Shown here: piece by piece, positions 44,713 through 54,129 of the stretch
How the letters are laid out: the number at the start of each line of letters is the position of its first letter
How positions within the stretch are numbered: position 1 is the first letter of the stretch
Source of the DNA: Pelagibacterium lentulum
Lineage (GTDB): Bacteria > Pseudomonadota > Alphaproteobacteria > Rhizobiales > Devosiaceae
Assembly: GCF_003992625.1 (NCBI RefSeq)
Contig: NZ_RZMW01000033.1
Coordinates: forward strand, 62,001 to 126,000
DNA: 64,000 bases
Direction of reading: 5' to 3'
Translations under genes and position numbers: made by a program
Notes under the pieces: generated by a model
What the model was told of the DNA's origin: nothing
Database searches by the model: none
Seen by the model: the letters and a program-made list of their open reading frames with translations, nothing else

Positions 44713-45591
44713 ATGACAACCACATTCGCCACGCTTGCAGCGCTTCTGCGCCGGATGGCCCTGCCTTGCGCTCTTGTATTGGGGCTGGCGGCAGCACCGG
44801 CTTTTGCGCAGACCCAAGGCACTCAGCCAGACGATGTCGTGGCGCGGGTGGGCGATGAGGTGATCACGGAGGCCGATCTGTTGTTTGCCGCTGAAGATCT
44901 CGTGCAGGATCTTCAGCAGATCCCGCCGGCCGAGCGTCGTGCTTTTCTTTTAACGGTGATGATCGACATGAAGATCATGGCCAATGCCGCGCGCGATGCC
45001 GGGCTGGACCAGACCGATATTTTCGCCCAGCGCCTTGCCTATCTTGAAGATCGCGCCCTGCGCCGCGCCTTTTTCTCGGACGCAATCGAAGCGCAAATCA
45101 CCGATGAACGCATTGCCGCAGCCTATGAAGCCTTGAGCTCGGAATTCGAGGGCGAAACAGAATATCGCGCGCGTCATATCCTTGTGCCGACGCTGGAAGA
45201 AGCGCAGTCGATTCGCGAAGAAATCGAAGGCGGGCGCACTTTCGCCGATGCGGCGGGCGAATACGGCACCGATGGCACGCGCCAGACAGGCGGCGATCTT
45301 GGCTATTTCGTTGCCGGGCAGATGGTCGGTCCTTTCGAGCAGGCTGTTTTTGCGATGGAGGTAGGCGAGTTGTCCGAGCCGGTGGAAACCCAGTTCGGCT
45401 GGCATCTGATCCTGCTCGAAGATCAGCGCGAGGCCAGCCCGCCCCCGCTCGATCAGGCGCGAGGCCAGATCGCCCAGCAGCTGCTTTATGAAACCTTCAA
45501 TGAAATCGTCGGTGCGCTCAAGGAGCAGGCCGAGATCGACATTCCCGATCCCGAACTTGCGGCAGCGGTCCGGGAGCAGGACGGGATATAG
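44713..45591 (+). CDS. Parvulin-type peptidyl-prolyl isomerase, periplasmic
   Basis: 292 residues with a signal peptide (ALVLGLAAAPAFAQ). A helical N-terminal part (VGDEVITEADLLFAAED) precedes a parvulin domain (about 160-250: YRARHILVPTLEEAQSIREEIEGG, GGDLGYFVAGQMV). It ends with a helical C-terminus. It resembles PrsA/SurA-like chaperones. It presumably helps fold exported proteins, and its divergence from secA suggests a related role. A strong terminator follows at 45619-45650. Confidence 0.9.
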   Translation: MTTTFATLAALLRRMALPCALVLGLAAAPAFAQTQGTQPDDVVARVGDEVITEADLLFAAEDLVQDLQQIPPAERRAFLLTVMIDMKIMANAARDAGLDQTDIFAQRLAYLEDRALRRAFFSDAIEAQITDERIAAAYEALSSEFEGETEYRARHILVPTLEEAQSIREEIEGGRTFADAAGEYGTDGTRQTGGDLGYFVAGQMVGPFEQAVFAMEVGELSEPVETQFGWHLILLEDQREASPPPLDQARGQIAQQLLYETFNEIVGALKEQAEIDIPDPELAAAVREQDGI

Positions 45592-45618
45592 TCCCGCCAC
45601 TCGGCATTAGCTTTAACA

Positions 45619-45650
45619 AAAACCCCGGTTGTCGCTAAAGCCGGGGTTTT
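45619..45650 (+). terminator. Rho-independent terminator after the parvulin gene
   Basis: AAAACCCCGG pairs with CCGGGGTTTT around a 12-base loop, continuing into seven T and ATTTT. It ends the parvulin transcript before argJ. Confidence 0.93.
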
Positions 45651-45772
45651 TTTATTTTGGTGGCCGGCCGATCACGGTTCCTCTGGCCAAGTGCGCCAGC
45701 GCCCTTGCAAGCGGGAAAGGATTGAGGCAAACCGGGTGCCAATCTGATCCTGCCTTGTAAGGTGCTTTCATC

Positions 45773-47008
45773 ATGGTTCATCCGGTCTCGCCCCTGGCCC
45801 CCAAGTCCTATCCGGACCTGCCCGAAATCGGCGGGGTGCGCTTTGCAACCGCCGAGGCGGGCATCCGCTACAAGGGGCGCACCGATGTATTGCTTGCCGT
45901 CTTTGATCCTGAAACCGTCGTTGCCGGGGTTCTGACGCGTTCCAAATGCCCGTCCGCTGCCATTGAATGGTGCCGGGACAAGCTCGCTGGCGGCAAAGCG
46001 CGGGCCCTGGTGGTCAATTCGGGTAATGCCAATGCCTTTACCGGCATCAAGGGCCGGGAGTCCGTGGCGCTTACGGCGCAGATCGCAGCAAAGGCGGTGG
46101 GCTGTCGCGAAGATGAAGTCTTTCTCGCTTCCACCGGCGTAATCGGCGAACCGCTCGATGCCCGCAAGTTTGAGGGCGTGCTCGACCGGCTCGCAGGCGC
46201 TTTGGTCGCATCGCCATGGATGGAACCCGCCAAGGCGATTATGACAACCGACACCTTCCCCAAACTTGCAACGGCAAGTGTCGAGATCGATGGGGTGGAG
46301 ATCCAGATTTCGGGCATTGCCAAAGGTTCGGGCATGATTGCGCCGGATATGGCGACGATGCTGAGCTTTGTTTTTACCGACATGCCCATTGCCGCACCGG
46401 TACTTCAGACACTGCTGGCAAAGCACAATCAGACCAGCTTTAACGCGATCACGGTCGATAGCGATACCTCGACCTCCGACACGCTTTTAGCCTTTGCAAC
46501 CGGCAAGGCGCAAGGGATCGACGCGATCGTTTCGCTCGACGACCCACGCGCGGAAACCTTTGGCGCGGCGCTGGGCGATGTATTGTTTGATCTTGCCATG
46601 CAGGTGGTGCGCGACGGCGAGGGGGCAACCAAATTTGTTTCGGTTACGGTCACTGGCGCGACCTCGGATAAAAGCGCGGACACGATTGCGCGCGCCATCG
46701 CCGATTCCCCGCTGGTCAAAACTGCCATTGCGGGGGAAGACGCCAATTGGGGCCGCATCGTCATGGCTGTGGGCAAGGCGGGCGAACCTGCCGACCGGGA
46801 CAAGCTGCGCATTGCCTTTGGCGACATCGTGGTTGCGCGCGCAGGCGAGCGCTCACCCGATTATTCAGAAGAGGCTGCCAGCGCCTACATGAAGGGTGAG
46901 GAACTGGAGATCAGTGTCGATCTGGGTTTGGGTGACGGCACGGCCACGATCTATACTTGCGATCTTACCCATGGGTATATCGATATCAATGGCAGCTACA
47001 GGTCTTAG
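45773..47008 (+). CDS. argJ: ArgJ, ornithine acetyltransferase / N-acetylglutamate synthase
   Basis: 411 residues, the family length. The autocleavage site is in [14 protein letters not shown] (about 182-195), where the Thr becomes the new N-terminus of the beta chain. Other conserved parts are [30 protein letters not shown] and the C-terminal [15 protein letters not shown]. It transfers acetyl between ornithine and glutamate in arginine synthesis. The next gene (GNAT) overlaps it by 20 bases. Confidence 0.97.
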   Translation: MVHPVSPLAPKSYPDLPEIGGVRFATAEAGIRYKGRTDVLLAVFDPETVVAGVLTRSKCPSAAIEWCRDKLAGGKARALVVNSGNANAFTGIKGRESVALTAQIAAKAVGCREDEVFLASTGVIGEPLDARKFEGVLDRLAGALVASPWMEPAKAIMTTDTFPKLATASVEIDGVEIQISGIAKGSGMIAPDMATMLSFVFTDMPIAAPVLQTLLAKHNQTSFNAITVDSDTSTSDTLLAFATGKAQGIDAIVSLDDPRAETFGAALGDVLFDLAMQVVRDGEGATKFVSVTVTGATSDKSADTIARAIADSPLVKTAIAGEDANWGRIVMAVGKAGEPADRDKLRIAFGDIVVARAGERSPDYSEEAASAYMKGEELEISVDLGLGDGTATIYTCDLTHGYIDINGSYRS

Positions 47009-47762
47009 CGCCGTGCCCTCGGTTCGCGATCTTGAAGTTGCGATGCTGGCGGCCTGGCCTGCGCTGGAGATTGTTGCGGAAGGCGCCTGGCAGGCGCGCT
47101 TTGCCAATGGGCTGTCACAACGCGCCAACTCGATCAATTGCCTTGATCCGGACGATGAAACCAAGCCGGGCCAAAGGCTCGAATCGCTGGCCGGTCACTA
47201 TCGGGCGCGCGGTCTCTGGCCGGTTTTTCGCGTAACCCCGCTGACCGGGCGCGAAACCTTTGCAAAGCTTGAGGAAAAAGGCTGGCAGGCTGCATCGCCT
47301 TCGCTGGTCCTTGAGGCGCCACTGACCGGGACGGTTGGCTATGATGCCGATGTGGCTGTCCTTGACCCTAAAGATCCCGATTTCCTTGCTGCCCAGATCG
47401 GACTTCAGGACTATACGTCCGAGCAGGCCGAAACCTTCCGGCAGATGGTCGCGAAAATCCGCGTGCCGGCCAAAGGGCTGGTGATTGCCGACAGCGAGGG
47501 TCATCCCAAAGCCTCGCTTTTATGCGCGCAAGCATATGGGACCGGCGTTTTCCTCAATGTCATTTCCGACCCTAGGCATCGGCGCAACGGGCTGGGACGC
47601 AGGCTCATGGCAAGTGGGCTGAGCTGGCTGGCCGATTCGGGTGCGCGCCATACCTGCCTGCAGGTGGAAGCGGGCAACAGCGCGGCGGTGGCGCTTTATC
47701 TGTCGATGGGCTTTACCTATCGCTATCCCTATCATTATCGCTATGCCCCGGAGGGCCAATGA
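46989..47762 (+). CDS. GNAT-family acetyltransferase
   Basis: 257 residues from the ATG at 46989, overlapping the argJ end. A GTG at 47013 would give 249 residues, and AGGT upstream of it makes that possible. The N-terminal part is divergent, and the acetyl-CoA binding GNAT motif is at the C-terminal end ([20 protein letters not shown], then [20 protein letters not shown]). Ending in YRYAPEGQ. Substrate unknown. It overlaps mutT by four bases (ATGA). Confidence 0.86.
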   Translation: MAATGLSAVPSVRDLEVAMLAAWPALEIVAEGAWQARFANGLSQRANSINCLDPDDETKPGQRLESLAGHYRARGLWPVFRVTPLTGRETFAKLEEKGWQAASPSLVLEAPLTGTVGYDADVAVLDPKDPDFLAAQIGLQDYTSEQAETFRQMVAKIRVPAKGLVIADSEGHPKASLLCAQAYGTGVFLNVISDPRHRRNGLGRRLMASGLSWLADSGARHTCLQVEAGNSAAVALYLSMGFTYRYPYHYRYAPEGQ

Positions 47763-48157
47763 AAATCACTCTTGTGGTGGCCTGTGCGCTTGTCGATGCC
47801 GACCGGCGGGTGCTTATCGCCCAGCGCCCCCAAGGCAAGCAACTGGCCGGGCTCTGGGAATTTCCCGGCGGCAAGGTCGATCCGGGCGAAACGCCTGAAG
47901 CGGCGCTGATCCGCGAATTGCGCGAGGAGCTTGGGGTCGAAACCCAAGAGGCCTGTCTTGCGCCCCTCACCTTTGCCAGCCACTCTTATGAGAATTTTCA
48001 TCTGCTGATGCCGCTATATGTGTGCCGCAAATGGCAGGGCGATCCGCAAAGCCACGAGCATAGCGCGCTGAAATGGGTGAGCCCGCGCAACCTGCGCGAT
48101 TATCCGATGCCGCCAGCCGACGAACCGCTCATCGCACCTTTGTGCGATCTGCTTTAG
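47759..48157 (+). CDS. mutT: MutT-type NUDIX hydrolase (8-oxo-dGTP diphosphatase)
   Basis: 132 residues. The Nudix box reads GGKVDPGETPEAALIREL then REELGV, complete for G-x5-E-x7-REUxEExGU. It has the MutT length and context (WEFPGGKV, ALKWVSPRNLRDYPMP). It removes 8-oxo-dGTP from the nucleotide pool. It starts on the GNAT stop (ATGA), and its stop overlaps the minus-strand methyltransferase stop by four bases. Confidence 0.93.
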   Translation: MKITLVVACALVDADRRVLIAQRPQGKQLAGLWEFPGGKVDPGETPEAALIRELREELGVETQEACLAPLTFASHSYENFHLLMPLYVCRKWQGDPQSHEHSALKWVSPRNLRDYPMPPADEPLIAPLCDLL

Positions 48158-49008
48158 CCCTTATCCCCCAAAACATCGCGCAGGCTTTTTTGCGCCGATC
48201 CGGGCCGCAGGGGTTTTTGCTGACTTTCATGGGGCGCCCAGCCGGAAAGCCAAAGAATTTCCAGCGTTGCGCGCACCCTGCCGTCAGCATCCGCATAGCG
48301 TTCAGCATAAATTTGGGCCGCCCTTGCCAGACGCGCCGGCGTTGTCAGCCCCCGCCCGCGTTCAGCCAGCGGATTGGTCGCGCCAATCCCGCGCAATTCG
48401 TCAAACAGGGCGAACGGAGTTGCATAGCGCACGACATGGGTTTCAAGGTCTGTAACCGGCAGCGCAAAACCGGCACGTTGCAACAATCCACCTGCGTCGC
48501 GTACATCGATCATCGGGGCTACGCGGGGGGAAACCCCGCCCGCCATTTCCACATCGGCTGCAAGCCACGCGTCACGCAATTCGGTGAGGCTGCGCCCACC
48601 GATCAGCGCGGCGATAAACAGCCCGTCCGGCGCCAGATGCGCGCGCGCCGTGTCGAGAAAGCCTGGCACATTATTGACCACCTGCATGTCGAGCAGGGAA
48701 ACGATCAGGTCGTAGTCTTTCTGCCCCGGATCGAAATGTTCCGGGTCGATGGTTCTGAAACCGGCATCGGGCACAAGGCTTGAAACACGCTCGAAATCGA
48801 TAGGGCCATTGCCCGACCGACTTTGAGCGGGCAGGGCGCGTGCGTCCGGGCCGATGATGAGCGCTTTTTGAAAATCGCGCGTCACCGGGGCCAGCCGGTC
48901 ATGAAGATCGGCAGCCACAAGCTCATGGATAAAATTGGCATGTCCGGCCAGCCGTTCGATGCGGCGGGCAACAAGGGCGCGGTCAAAAATCCTGGGTGTT
49001 TGGGACAT
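48154..49008 (-). CDS. SAM-dependent methyltransferase (BioC/NDUFAF5-like)
   Basis: 284 residues. N-terminus MSQTPRIFDRALVARRIERL is typical of the alphaproteobacterial BioC-like group related to mitochondrial NDUFAF5 (complex I assembly). The SAM-binding region is around ALIIGPDARALPAQS and FDPGQKDYDLIVSLLDMQVVNNVPGFL. The first glycine-rich motif is weak, and the substrate is unproven. It is divergent from comF, 54 bases away. Confidence 0.85.
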   Translation of the reverse strand: MSQTPRIFDRALVARRIERLAGHANFIHELVAADLHDRLAPVTRDFQKALIIGPDARALPAQSRSGNGPIDFERVSSLVPDAGFRTIDPEHFDPGQKDYDLIVSLLDMQVVNNVPGFLDTARAHLAPDGLFIAALIGGRSLTELRDAWLAADVEMAGGVSPRVAPMIDVRDAGGLLQRAGFALPVTDLETHVVRYATPFALFDELRGIGATNPLAERGRGLTTPARLARAAQIYAERYADADGRVRATLEILWLSGWAPHESQQKPLRPGSAQKSLRDVLGDKG

Positions 49009-49062
49009 GGTTTTCGATCTTGGGCTGGTCTTGGTGCTGGCAAGCAGCTAATTGTTGGCCTT

Positions 49063-49857
49063 ATGGAGAGCGAAAGAGGGCTTGTCAAAGCCCAACAGGG
49101 TCGTGGGCGTTTGGGGAGCTTGCACGCAATTGGCAGGTTCGCGCTCGATCAACTTTTCCCGCCGGTCTGCATTGCCTGCGCGCAAGCTGTCAGTACCCCG
49201 GATGGGCTTTGCACGCTCTGTTGGACCCAGTTGCGGCCCATTACCGATCCCATGTGCCCGGTTCTGGGGCTGCCTTTTGCAACTGATATGGGCGCAGGCG
49301 CCGCATCGCCCCAAGCCATTGCCAATCCGCCTGTCTTTGATCGGGCGCGTTCGGCCGTTGCCTATACCGACCTTGCGCGAAAACTTGTGAGCCGGATGAA
49401 ATATTCGGACCGGCCCGAAATCGCGTTGTTTTGCGCCCGGATGATCCTCAACGCGGCGCCCGATATTCTCGCTCCAGACGGAGTTCTGGTGCCAGTGCCG
49501 CTGCATCCGTTCCGGCGCATGGCCCGGCGCTACAACCAATCGGCGGAACTGGCGCGTATTCTGGCAAGGCTTGCAAAACTGCCTCTCGATACCAATCTAG
49601 TTGCGCGGCATCGGCGCACCAGCCAGCAGGTCGGGCTCAATGCCCGCCAGCGCGCGGCCAATGTCACAGGTGCGTTCTGGGCCGATGCGGCGCGGCTGGC
49701 GCGTTACGGCAACAAGCGCATCATCGTGGTCGATGATGTCGTGACCACCGGCGCCACCGCGACGGCAATTGCCAAAACGCTCAAGCGGGCCGGAGCAGGG
49801 CATGTTGACGTGCTCAGCTTCGCCCGCGTTGTGTTTGACGAAGATATGACAGTATAA
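49063..49857 (+). CDS. comF: ComF-family phosphoribosyltransferase-like protein
   Basis: 264 residues from the ATG at 49063 (MESERGLVKAQQ). The frame runs further upstream through the opposite strand of the methyltransferase gene, and those codons are rejected. An N-terminal zinc-like segment has CIACAQAVSTPDGLCTLCW. The phosphoribosyltransferase loop is RIIVVDDVVTTGATA. The family is linked to DNA uptake or purine salvage, and its exact role is not known. It precedes grxC. Confidence 0.9.
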   Translation: MESERGLVKAQQGRGRLGSLHAIGRFALDQLFPPVCIACAQAVSTPDGLCTLCWTQLRPITDPMCPVLGLPFATDMGAGAASPQAIANPPVFDRARSAVAYTDLARKLVSRMKYSDRPEIALFCARMILNAAPDILAPDGVLVPVPLHPFRRMARRYNQSAELARILARLAKLPLDTNLVARHRRTSQQVGLNARQRAANVTGAFWADAARLARYGNKRIIVVDDVVTTGATATAIAKTLKRAGAGHVDVLSFARVVFDEDMTV

Positions 49858-49900
49858 TTGCCCTAACCAGACACCGCTTCGGGAGAGCAACGGAAAGAGA

Positions 49901-50161
49901 ATGAACAAGGTTGAGATCTATACCACGCCCACTTGCCCCTATTGCCATGCGGCCAAAGCGCTGCTCGACGGTAAGGGCATAGGATATGAAGAAATCTCCG
50001 TCGTTGATGCCGAACTGCGTGCGGCCATGACCCAGCGCGCCAATGGGCGGCGCACGGTGCCGCAGGTTTTCGTCGGCCCGACCCATGTTGGTGGGTTTGA
50101 CGATCTGGCTGCACTTGAGCGCGAAGGCAAGCTCGAACCCCTTTTGCAAGGCGCGGCCTGA
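49901..50161 (+). CDS. grxC: Glutaredoxin 3 (GrxC)
   Basis: 86 residues. The active site is TCPYC (residues 10-14), followed by the GSH-binding pattern RRTVPQVFVGPTHVGGFDDL. This is the dithiol class I type. It reduces disulfides and glutathionylated proteins with glutathione. AGAGCAACGGAAAGAG precedes the ATG. The nitrilase gene begins directly after its stop. Confidence 0.96.
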   Translation: MNKVEIYTTPTCPYCHAAKALLDGKGIGYEEISVVDAELRAAMTQRANGRRTVPQVFVGPTHVGGFDDLAALEREGKLEPLLQGAA

Positions 50162-50998
50162 ATGGGTGAGCCGGTTCCGATTGCCGTTTTGCAGATGTGT
50201 TCGGGCGTCGATCCCAATGCCAATCTTGCCTTTATCGAAGAGCAGGTGAAAGCGGCAGCAAAAAAGGGGGCGCGTTACGTCCTTACGCCTGAAATGAGTG
50301 TCCTGTTCGCGGAAAACCGCGATATGCTCACCGCGCGTTCCGAGCCTTTTGAGAATAATGGCGCTGTCAGGCGGCTTTCGGATCTGGCAAAGGATGCCGG
50401 GCTTTATCTTCATCTCGGCTCGATGGCGATTGCCTTGCCTGATGGACGCTTTGCCAACCGGTCCATGCTGTTTTCGCCCGATGGGGCGCTTGCGGCCACT
50501 TACGACAAGATTCATCTTTTCGATGCCAATCTGCCCGGCCAGCAGGCCTATCGGGAAAGCGCGACATATGCGGGTGGGGAGCAGGCCGTTATGGCCACGA
50601 CCTCGTTATTCGGCTTAGGCTTTTCAATCTGCTATGATATGCGCTTTGGTGCCCTTTACCGGGCTTTGGCGGAAGCAGGGGCGCAGGTGATTGCTGTGCC
50701 TGCGGCTTTTACCGTACCGACTGGACAGGCCCATTGGGAAGTGCTGTTGCGCGCAAGGGCGATTGAAACCGGGTGTTTCATCGTGGCGGCAGCGCAAGGC
50801 GGGCTGCATGAAAATGGCCGGTCCACCTATGGTCATTCGCTTGTTGTTGCCCCATGGGGCGAAATTATTGCTCAGGCCGATGGCGATGCGCCGGGCCTGA
50901 TTTTTGCGCAGATCGATCTTGACGCGATTGACGCGGCGCGCCAAAGGGTGCCCGCGCTGGCCAATGCCCGCAGTTTTGCGCAGCCGGGCAGGGGTTGA
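50162..50998 (+). CDS. Carbon-nitrogen hydrolase (Nit/omega-amidase type)
   Basis: 278 residues. The Glu-Lys-Cys triad is visible: Glu in LTPEMS (about 42), Lys in YDKIHLFDAN (about 117) and Cys in GFSICYDMRFG (about 159). It belongs to the Nit1/Nit2 branch. In other bacteria these clean up deaminated glutathione or hydrolyse alpha-ketoglutaramate, which fits its neighbour grxC. The DUF1178 gene follows 22 bases later. Confidence 0.9.
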   Translation: MGEPVPIAVLQMCSGVDPNANLAFIEEQVKAAAKKGARYVLTPEMSVLFAENRDMLTARSEPFENNGAVRRLSDLAKDAGLYLHLGSMAIALPDGRFANRSMLFSPDGALAATYDKIHLFDANLPGQQAYRESATYAGGEQAVMATTSLFGLGFSICYDMRFGALYRALAEAGAQVIAVPAAFTVPTGQAHWEVLLRARAIETGCFIVAAAQGGLHENGRSTYGHSLVVAPWGEIIAQADGDAPGLIFAQIDLDAIDAARQRVPALANARSFAQPGRG

Positions 50999-51020
50999 AC
51001 GAAACAAAGGAACATCGGAC

Positions 51021-51458
51021 GTGATTCAATATACCCTGACATGTGAGGCCAGCCATCGCTTTGACGCGTGGTTTCGCAATGCGCAGGCCTATGACGATCA
51101 GGCGGCCAGGGGCATTCTGACCTGTCCGATCTGCAATTCGTCAAAAATCGAAAAGGCGCTGATGGCACCCGCCATTTCAACGAAACGGGAAGGTGCGCCG
51201 GAAAAGCAGGTCGCGTTGTCCGCTGGCCATCCCGAGCGGGCACAACTGCTTGCCGCCATGCGCACGCTCAAGCAAAAATTGACGGCCGATGCCGATTATG
51301 TGGGCGATAAATTTGCCGAGGAAGCACGCAAGATCCACTTCAACGAAACCGAGGAGCGCGGCATCTACGGTGAAGCAACCCGCGACGAGGTTGCCTCGCT
51401 GATCGATGATGGCATCGACTTCATGCCGTTGCCCGACCTTCCTGACGAGCACAATTAG
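51021..51458 (+). CDS. DUF1178 family protein
   Basis: 145 residues from the GTG at 51021, with AAAGGA about ten bases upstream. The upstream part of the frame lies inside the nitrilase gene and is rejected. The family N-terminus IQYTLTCEASHRFDAWFRNA and a Cys pair CPICNS form a small zinc-ribbon-like start. The C-terminus is conserved (ERGIYGEATRDEVASLIDDG, then PLPDLPD). Function unknown, regularly found after grxC and Nit. Its stop overlaps the DUF1232 stop by four bases. Confidence 0.87.
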   Translation: MIQYTLTCEASHRFDAWFRNAQAYDDQAARGILTCPICNSSKIEKALMAPAISTKREGAPEKQVALSAGHPERAQLLAAMRTLKQKLTADADYVGDKFAEEARKIHFNETEERGIYGEATRDEVASLIDDGIDFMPLPDLPDEHN

Positions 51459-51856
51459 GCGAACCGATCGCCGACCGCGTTGTAGAGCCAGACGCCTGCG
51501 GCCGTTGCCGCTGTAATCCAGATAATGATGATGAGGAGCGCTGCCCACCGGCTTTGCGGTCGCTCGATTTTCTCGGCCGCCCGCAGGCGCATCTCTGCAA
51601 TTACGGCATCGGGTATGAGGCGAATGGCGAGCATGATGCCCAGAGGGACTAGCACGAGGTCGTCGAGATAGCCCAGGACCGGAACGAAGTCGGGAATGAG
51701 GTCGATCGGGGATAGTGCGTAGGCGGCCACCAGTGTGGCCAGCGCCTTGGCGATGATTGGCGTTCTTGGATCGCGCGCTGCAAGCCATAACGCCACGACA
51801 TCGCGCTTGATCGCCTGCGCCCAGGATCGTGCCTTGGCGAAAAGGCCGTTCACCAT
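51455..51856 (-). CDS. DUF1232 membrane protein (YkvA-like)
   Basis: 133 residues from the ATG at 51856 (MVNGLFAKARSW). The DUF1232 signature is LATLVAAYALSPIDLIPDFV followed by GYLDDLVLVPLGI. One more hydrophobic segment is near the C-terminus (ALLIIIIWITAATAAGVWL). The family is widespread and its function is unknown. It lies downstream of ubiG on the same strand and overlaps the DUF1178 stop. Confidence 0.85.
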   Translation of the reverse strand: MVNGLFAKARSWAQAIKRDVVALWLAARDPRTPIIAKALATLVAAYALSPIDLIPDFVPVLGYLDDLVLVPLGIMLAIRLIPDAVIAEMRLRAAEKIERPQSRWAALLIIIIWITAATAAGVWLYNAVGDRFA

Positions 51857-51876
51857 GTTGCCTCCGGCTTGCGTCC

Positions 51877-52614
51877 CTATTGTGGCTTTGCCAGCAGCAA
51901 CATGTAATTGACTGCCATGTCCGGGCTTTTGCCCCATTCGTTCTTGAGCGGGTTGAAGGTCACGCCGGTCTTGTCGATCACGTTCATGCCGCTTCGCTTG
52001 GTGACAGAGGTGATTTCTTCGGGCGTCACCAGCTTTTCGTATTGATGGGTGCCCTTGGGCAGCCAGCGCAGAATCCGTTCGGCCCCCACGATGGCGAGAG
52101 CATAGGCGCGGGCCGTGCGGTTTATGGTGGCGACAAACATAAGCCCGCCGGGCCTGACCAGCTTGCAGCAGCTTTCAAGATAAAGCGGAACGTCGGCAAC
52201 GTGCTCGACCACTTCCATGTTGAGCACCACATCGAACTGTTCGCCAGCTTCGGCCAGAGCCTCCGATGTCGTGGCGCGATAGTCGATCTCAAGACCCGAT
52301 TGTTCGGCGTGCAGCGCGGCGATCTTGACGTTCTTTTCACCTGCATCGGCGCCGACCACTGTTGCGCCAAGCCGCGCCATGGGCTCGCATAAAAGCCCGC
52401 CGCCGCACCCGATGTCGAGCAGGCGCAAACCCTCAAAGGGGCGCATCTTATTGCCGTCCAGGCTGAAATGGGCCAGCACATGTTCGCGGATATAGGCAAG
52501 GCGTACCGGATTGAACTTGTGCAGCGGTTTGAACTTGCCCTTGGGGTCCCACCATTCGGCCGCCATCTTGTGGAATTTTTCGATTTCGTCGGGGCTGATT
52601 GTGGTGTCGGCCAT
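51877..52614 (-). CDS. ubiG: UbiG, ubiquinone O-methyltransferase
   Basis: 245 residues. Family N-terminus IDPDEIEKF-like ([21 protein letters not shown]), SAM motif [20 protein letters not shown], then a conserved [15 protein letters not shown] and [25 protein letters not shown]. It performs two O-methylation steps in ubiquinone synthesis. It is divergent from lysC, as commonly seen in Hyphomicrobiales. Confidence 0.96.
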   Translation of the reverse strand: MADTTISPDEIEKFHKMAAEWWDPKGKFKPLHKFNPVRLAYIREHVLAHFSLDGNKMRPFEGLRLLDIGCGGGLLCEPMARLGATVVGADAGEKNVKIAALHAEQSGLEIDYRATTSEALAEAGEQFDVVLNMEVVEHVADVPLYLESCCKLVRPGGLMFVATINRTARAYALAIVGAERILRWLPKGTHQYEKLVTPEEITSVTKRSGMNVIDKTGVTFNPLKNEWGKSPDMAVNYMLLLAKPQ

Positions 52615-52798
52615 GGGTGCCTCTTATGTCTTGACTGGTCCAGAGGTGGCCTTGGCACGGCATCAAGTCAAGCTGTCTTGGAGCCGCAGGTCTCATCTGG
52701 GTTATTGCTAAGATCACAGCTTTGTGGCACTCACCAGCGCAACTTAAGGGGCTACAGGCTCCGGCTTTTGCCGGAGATTGGAATTTCGGGAATTCTGA

Positions 52799-54058
52799 AT
52801 GGCGCGCATAGTGATGAAGTTTGGCGGCACCTCGGTCGCCAATATCGAGCGGATCCGGCATGCGGCACGCCATGTCAAACGCGAAGTCGATGCCGGCCAT
52901 GAAGTGGCTGTCGTGGTCTCGGCCATGTCGGGCAAGACCAATGAACTCGTGGGCTGGTGTACCGAAGCTGCACCAATGCACGATGCGCGCGAATATGATG
53001 CGGTGGTGGCCTCCGGTGAGCAGGTAACTGCCGGGCTTATGTCAATCGTTCTGCAGGAAATGGGCATCCAGTCGCGGTCCTATACCGGCTGGCAGGTGCC
53101 GATCCATACCGACGATTCCCACGGCTCGGCGCGGATCACCGGTATTGACCCGGAAAATCTCGATGAGCGGCTTTCCGATGGCTGGGTTCCGGTGGTGACG
53201 GGCTTTCAGGGGATTTCCGACAAGGGTCGCGTGACAACGCTTGGTCGCGGGGGGTCCGATACGAGCGCGGTGGCTGTTGCCGCAGCGGTCAGGGCGGACC
53301 GGTGTGATATATATACCGATGTCGATGGCGTTTATACCACTGACCCACGGATTGCGCCCAAGGCGAAACGGCTTGAACGCGTGTCGTTTGAAGAAATGCT
53401 GGAAATGGCTTCGCTTGGCGCCAAGGTCTTGCAGACCCGCTCGGTGGAACTGGCCATGGCACAAGGCGTGCGGCTGGTGGTGCGCTCGAGTTTTGACGAT
53501 CCCGATGCCCCGTCCGCCGAGGGTTCGGAATGGGGTGCGACCGGCACATTGGTTTGCGGAGAGGATGAAATCGTGGAAAAGCAGATTGTTTCTGGGGTAA
53601 CGCTGGCCAAGGCCGAAGCCAAGATCACCCTGAGAAGGGTCAAGGACCGGCCTGGTGTTGCCGCGGCTGTCTTCGGGCCGCTTGCCGATGCGCGGATCGT
53701 AGTCGACATGATCGTCCAGAACGTATCGGAAGATGGCGGGGAAACCGACATCACCTTCACCATCCCCGACAGCGAATTCGACAAGGCCCTCAATGTGCTC
53801 AAGGCGGCGCCGGGGCTCGAATATGACTCGATTTCCGGCTCGAAGGGCGGCGCCAAGATTTCGGTCGTGGGCGTGGGTATGCGCAGCCACGCCGGCGTTG
53901 CCTCGTCCATGTTCAAGGCGCTGGCGGACAAGGGAATCAACATCCAGTTGATCACAACCTCGGAAATCAAGACCTCGGTTCTGATCGAAGAAGAATATGC
54001 CGAACTTGCAGTTCGGGCGCTCCATACCTATTACGGTCTGGACAAGGCCGACGGGTGA
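52799..54058 (+). CDS. lysC: Aspartate kinase
   Basis: 419 residues. The kinase domain begins MARIVMKFGGTSVANIERI, with GFQGISDKGRVTTLGRGGSDTSAVAVAAA further on. Two ACT regulatory domains occupy about 260-419 (GVTLAKAEAKITLRRVKDRP and KISVVGVGMRSHAGVAS). It phosphorylates aspartate in the first step of lysine, threonine and methionine synthesis and is probably feedback-inhibited through the ACT domains. It is divergent from ubiG and upstream of ptsP. Confidence 0.97.
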   Translation: MARIVMKFGGTSVANIERIRHAARHVKREVDAGHEVAVVVSAMSGKTNELVGWCTEAAPMHDAREYDAVVASGEQVTAGLMSIVLQEMGIQSRSYTGWQVPIHTDDSHGSARITGIDPENLDERLSDGWVPVVTGFQGISDKGRVTTLGRGGSDTSAVAVAAAVRADRCDIYTDVDGVYTTDPRIAPKAKRLERVSFEEMLEMASLGAKVLQTRSVELAMAQGVRLVVRSSFDDPDAPSAEGSEWGATGTLVCGEDEIVEKQIVSGVTLAKAEAKITLRRVKDRPGVAAAVFGPLADARIVVDMIVQNVSEDGGETDITFTIPDSEFDKALNVLKAAPGLEYDSISGSKGGAKISVVGVGMRSHAGVASSMFKALADKGINIQLITTSEIKTSVLIEEEYAELAVRALHTYYGLDKADG

Positions 54059-54129
54059 ATCTTATGACCCTGGCCGGGTGACAAGCGAAATTCAAGCGGG
54101 GCAGCGAGCAGCGCTGTCAGGGTAATGGC